From assembly GCA_021800575.1 (NCBI GenBank), contig JAJYYW010000088.1, positions 1 through 6,360 of the forward strand: a DNA stretch of 6,360 nucleotides, in the 5' to 3' direction. The first letter of the stretch is position 1, and every line of letters begins with the position of its first letter. The notes below the pieces were generated by a model, which searched no databases, had not been told where the DNA came from, and saw only the letters and a program-made list of their open reading frames with translations. A program made the translations under genes and the position numbers. This stretch comes from a bacterium (GTDB lineage: Bacteria; JAMCPX01). Below, in pieces: positions 6,160-6,360 of the stretch.

Positions 6160-6189
6160 AATATAAAAAGTCAAGCATATATTTGACAA
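6160..6189 (-). promoter_or_regulatory. Candidate promoter of the tetR-exporter operon
   Basis: On the minus strand TTGTCA (6189-6184) and TATATT (6165-6160) match the -35 and -10 consensus at five of six positions each, with an 18-nt spacer. Transcription would start near 6153, leaving a leader of only about 14 nt before the ATG at 6139. That fits the absence of a ribosome site there. A second overlapping option is TTGACT (6174-6169) with a poorer -10. Confidence 0.5.
6170..6187. promoter_or_regulatory. Candidate TetR operator palindrome
   Basis: GTCAAGCATATATTTGAC is an 18-bp inverted repeat with 7 of 9 pairs matching (GTCAA and TTGAC arms, an ATAT centre and two mismatched pairs). It lies between and partly over the candidate -35 and -10 of the operon promoter. 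It also overlaps a perfect TTGACA (6183-6188) facing the plus-strand gene. Size, symmetry and position suit a TetR-family operator; binding is inferred. Confidence 0.5.
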
Positions 6190-6230
6190 ATTAAAATAAA
6201 TAATTTACACAGGATAAAGCTCATGGGGCG

Positions 6231-6242
6231 GTCCTTCGGGAC
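6231..6242 (+). other. UUCG tetraloop mini-hairpin in the plus-strand leader
   Basis: GTCC-TTCG-GGAC forms a 4-bp stem closed by C-G around a UUCG tetraloop, a very stable RNA fold for its size. It lies just before the larger stem-loop at 6245-6282. It has no following T-tract. Confidence 0.4.
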
Positions 6243-6244
6243 GT

Positions 6245-6282
6245 CCGGTGTACGGGTGAAGAGGAAACAGGACGTACGCCGG
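6245..6282 (+). other. 10-bp stem-loop in the 5' leader of the plus-strand gene
   Basis: CCGGTGTACG (6245-6254) pairs with CGTACGCCGG (6273-6282) over all 10 positions, one being a G-U wobble in plus-strand RNA. The 18-nt loop is purine-rich and includes GAAGAGGAAACAGGA. The structure ends about 40 nt before the AAGGAGG ribosome site. No terminator-like T-run follows, so it may be a leader element affecting stability or regulation of the downstream gene. It matches no riboswitch I recognise. Confidence 0.5.
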
Positions 6283-6336
6283 CAGTGGGGATCGATACAA
6301 ATGCAGGAAGGGCCCGTGCGAGAAGGAGGTAGGATG

Positions 6337-6360
6337 ATGAAGATGATAAGGACAACGGTC
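6337..6360 (+). CDS. Start of an unidentified plus-strand gene (truncated by window end)
   Basis: Only eight codons are visible (MKMIRTTV), too few to name a product. AAGGAGG (6323-6329) lies 7 nt before the ATG at 6337 and 4 nt before another ATG at 6334, which supports a real start here. A Lys/Arg followed by hydrophobic residues would suit the beginning of a signal peptide, but this is guesswork. The frame is open further upstream to an ATG at 6301 and one at 6223 with a weak AGGA site; a longer protein beginning there is possible but would have an unlikely amino-terminus. The gene is divergent from the exporter operon and shares its control region, so it may be co-regulated. Confidence 0.55.

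Larger units (their letters stand above)
6147..6199 (+). repeat. 11-bp direct repeat flanking the palindrome
   Basis: AATTAAAATAA occurs at 6147-6157 and again at 6189-6199, start points 42 bp apart, one copy on each side of the candidate operator. The surroundings are almost pure A/T, so chance repetition is a real possibility. Confidence 0.4.

Noticed and set aside
1..6360. CRISPR array, tRNA, rRNA, transposase or phage genes
   Set aside because: No regularly spaced repeats, no cloverleaf with a CCA-type end and no recombinase or phage motif were found on either strand.

Overview
The window carries one six-gene minus-strand cluster that looks like a complete efflux-type ABC exporter operon. 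A partial minus-strand gene lies downstream of it at the left edge, and a plus-strand gene is just starting at the right edge. The coding DNA is GC-rich, while the intergenic DNA at about 6143-6210 is strikingly AT-rich. Shine-Dalgarno sites are strong, and the HlyD/TetR/ABC-2 gene set is that of a bacterium with an outer membrane. The lineage cannot be fixed from this sequence. Codon style and the GC-rich stem-loop spacer would suit a Desulfobacterota- or Nitrospirota-like genome, but that is an impression only.

Layout in transcription order on the minus strand, from right to left: a TetR-family regulator (6139-5411); a HlyD/YbhG-type membrane-fusion protein (5411-4599); a 152-nt structured spacer (4598-4447); a first ABC ATPase (4446-3712); a second ABC ATPase (3719-2796); a YbhS-like ABC-2 permease (2799-1681); and a YbhR-like ABC-2 permease (about 1672-563). 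The junctions are tight: TAATG (1 nt), an 8-nt overlap, ATGA (4 nt), and a near-abutting or GTGA-type junction. The one exception is the spacer. A possible weak terminator overlaps the last stop codon. Further left is a DUF302-family gene (370 to beyond base 1) with its own excellent ribosome binding site.

Gene order and content match, from memory, the Escherichia coli cecR(ybiH)-ybhG-ybhF-ybhS-ybhR locus. Here the double-ATPase YbhF is split into two separately initiated proteins. The two ATPases would pair as a heterodimer, the two permeases would form the membrane channel, and the HlyD protein would connect the pump to an outer-membrane channel that is not seen in the window. The TetR protein probably represses the operon from an AT-rich control region holding an imperfect 18-bp palindrome. 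Residue loss in the two ATPases is complementary and predicts one competent and one degenerate ATP site.

On the right side, a leader with a 10-bp stem-loop precedes a plus-strand gene starting at about 6334-6337, of which only the first codons are visible. Nothing here proves a wholly new system. The most notable points are the asymmetric split ATPase pair, the alternative-pairing spacer inside the operon, the very short hairpin of the fusion protein, and the architecture of the divergent control region.
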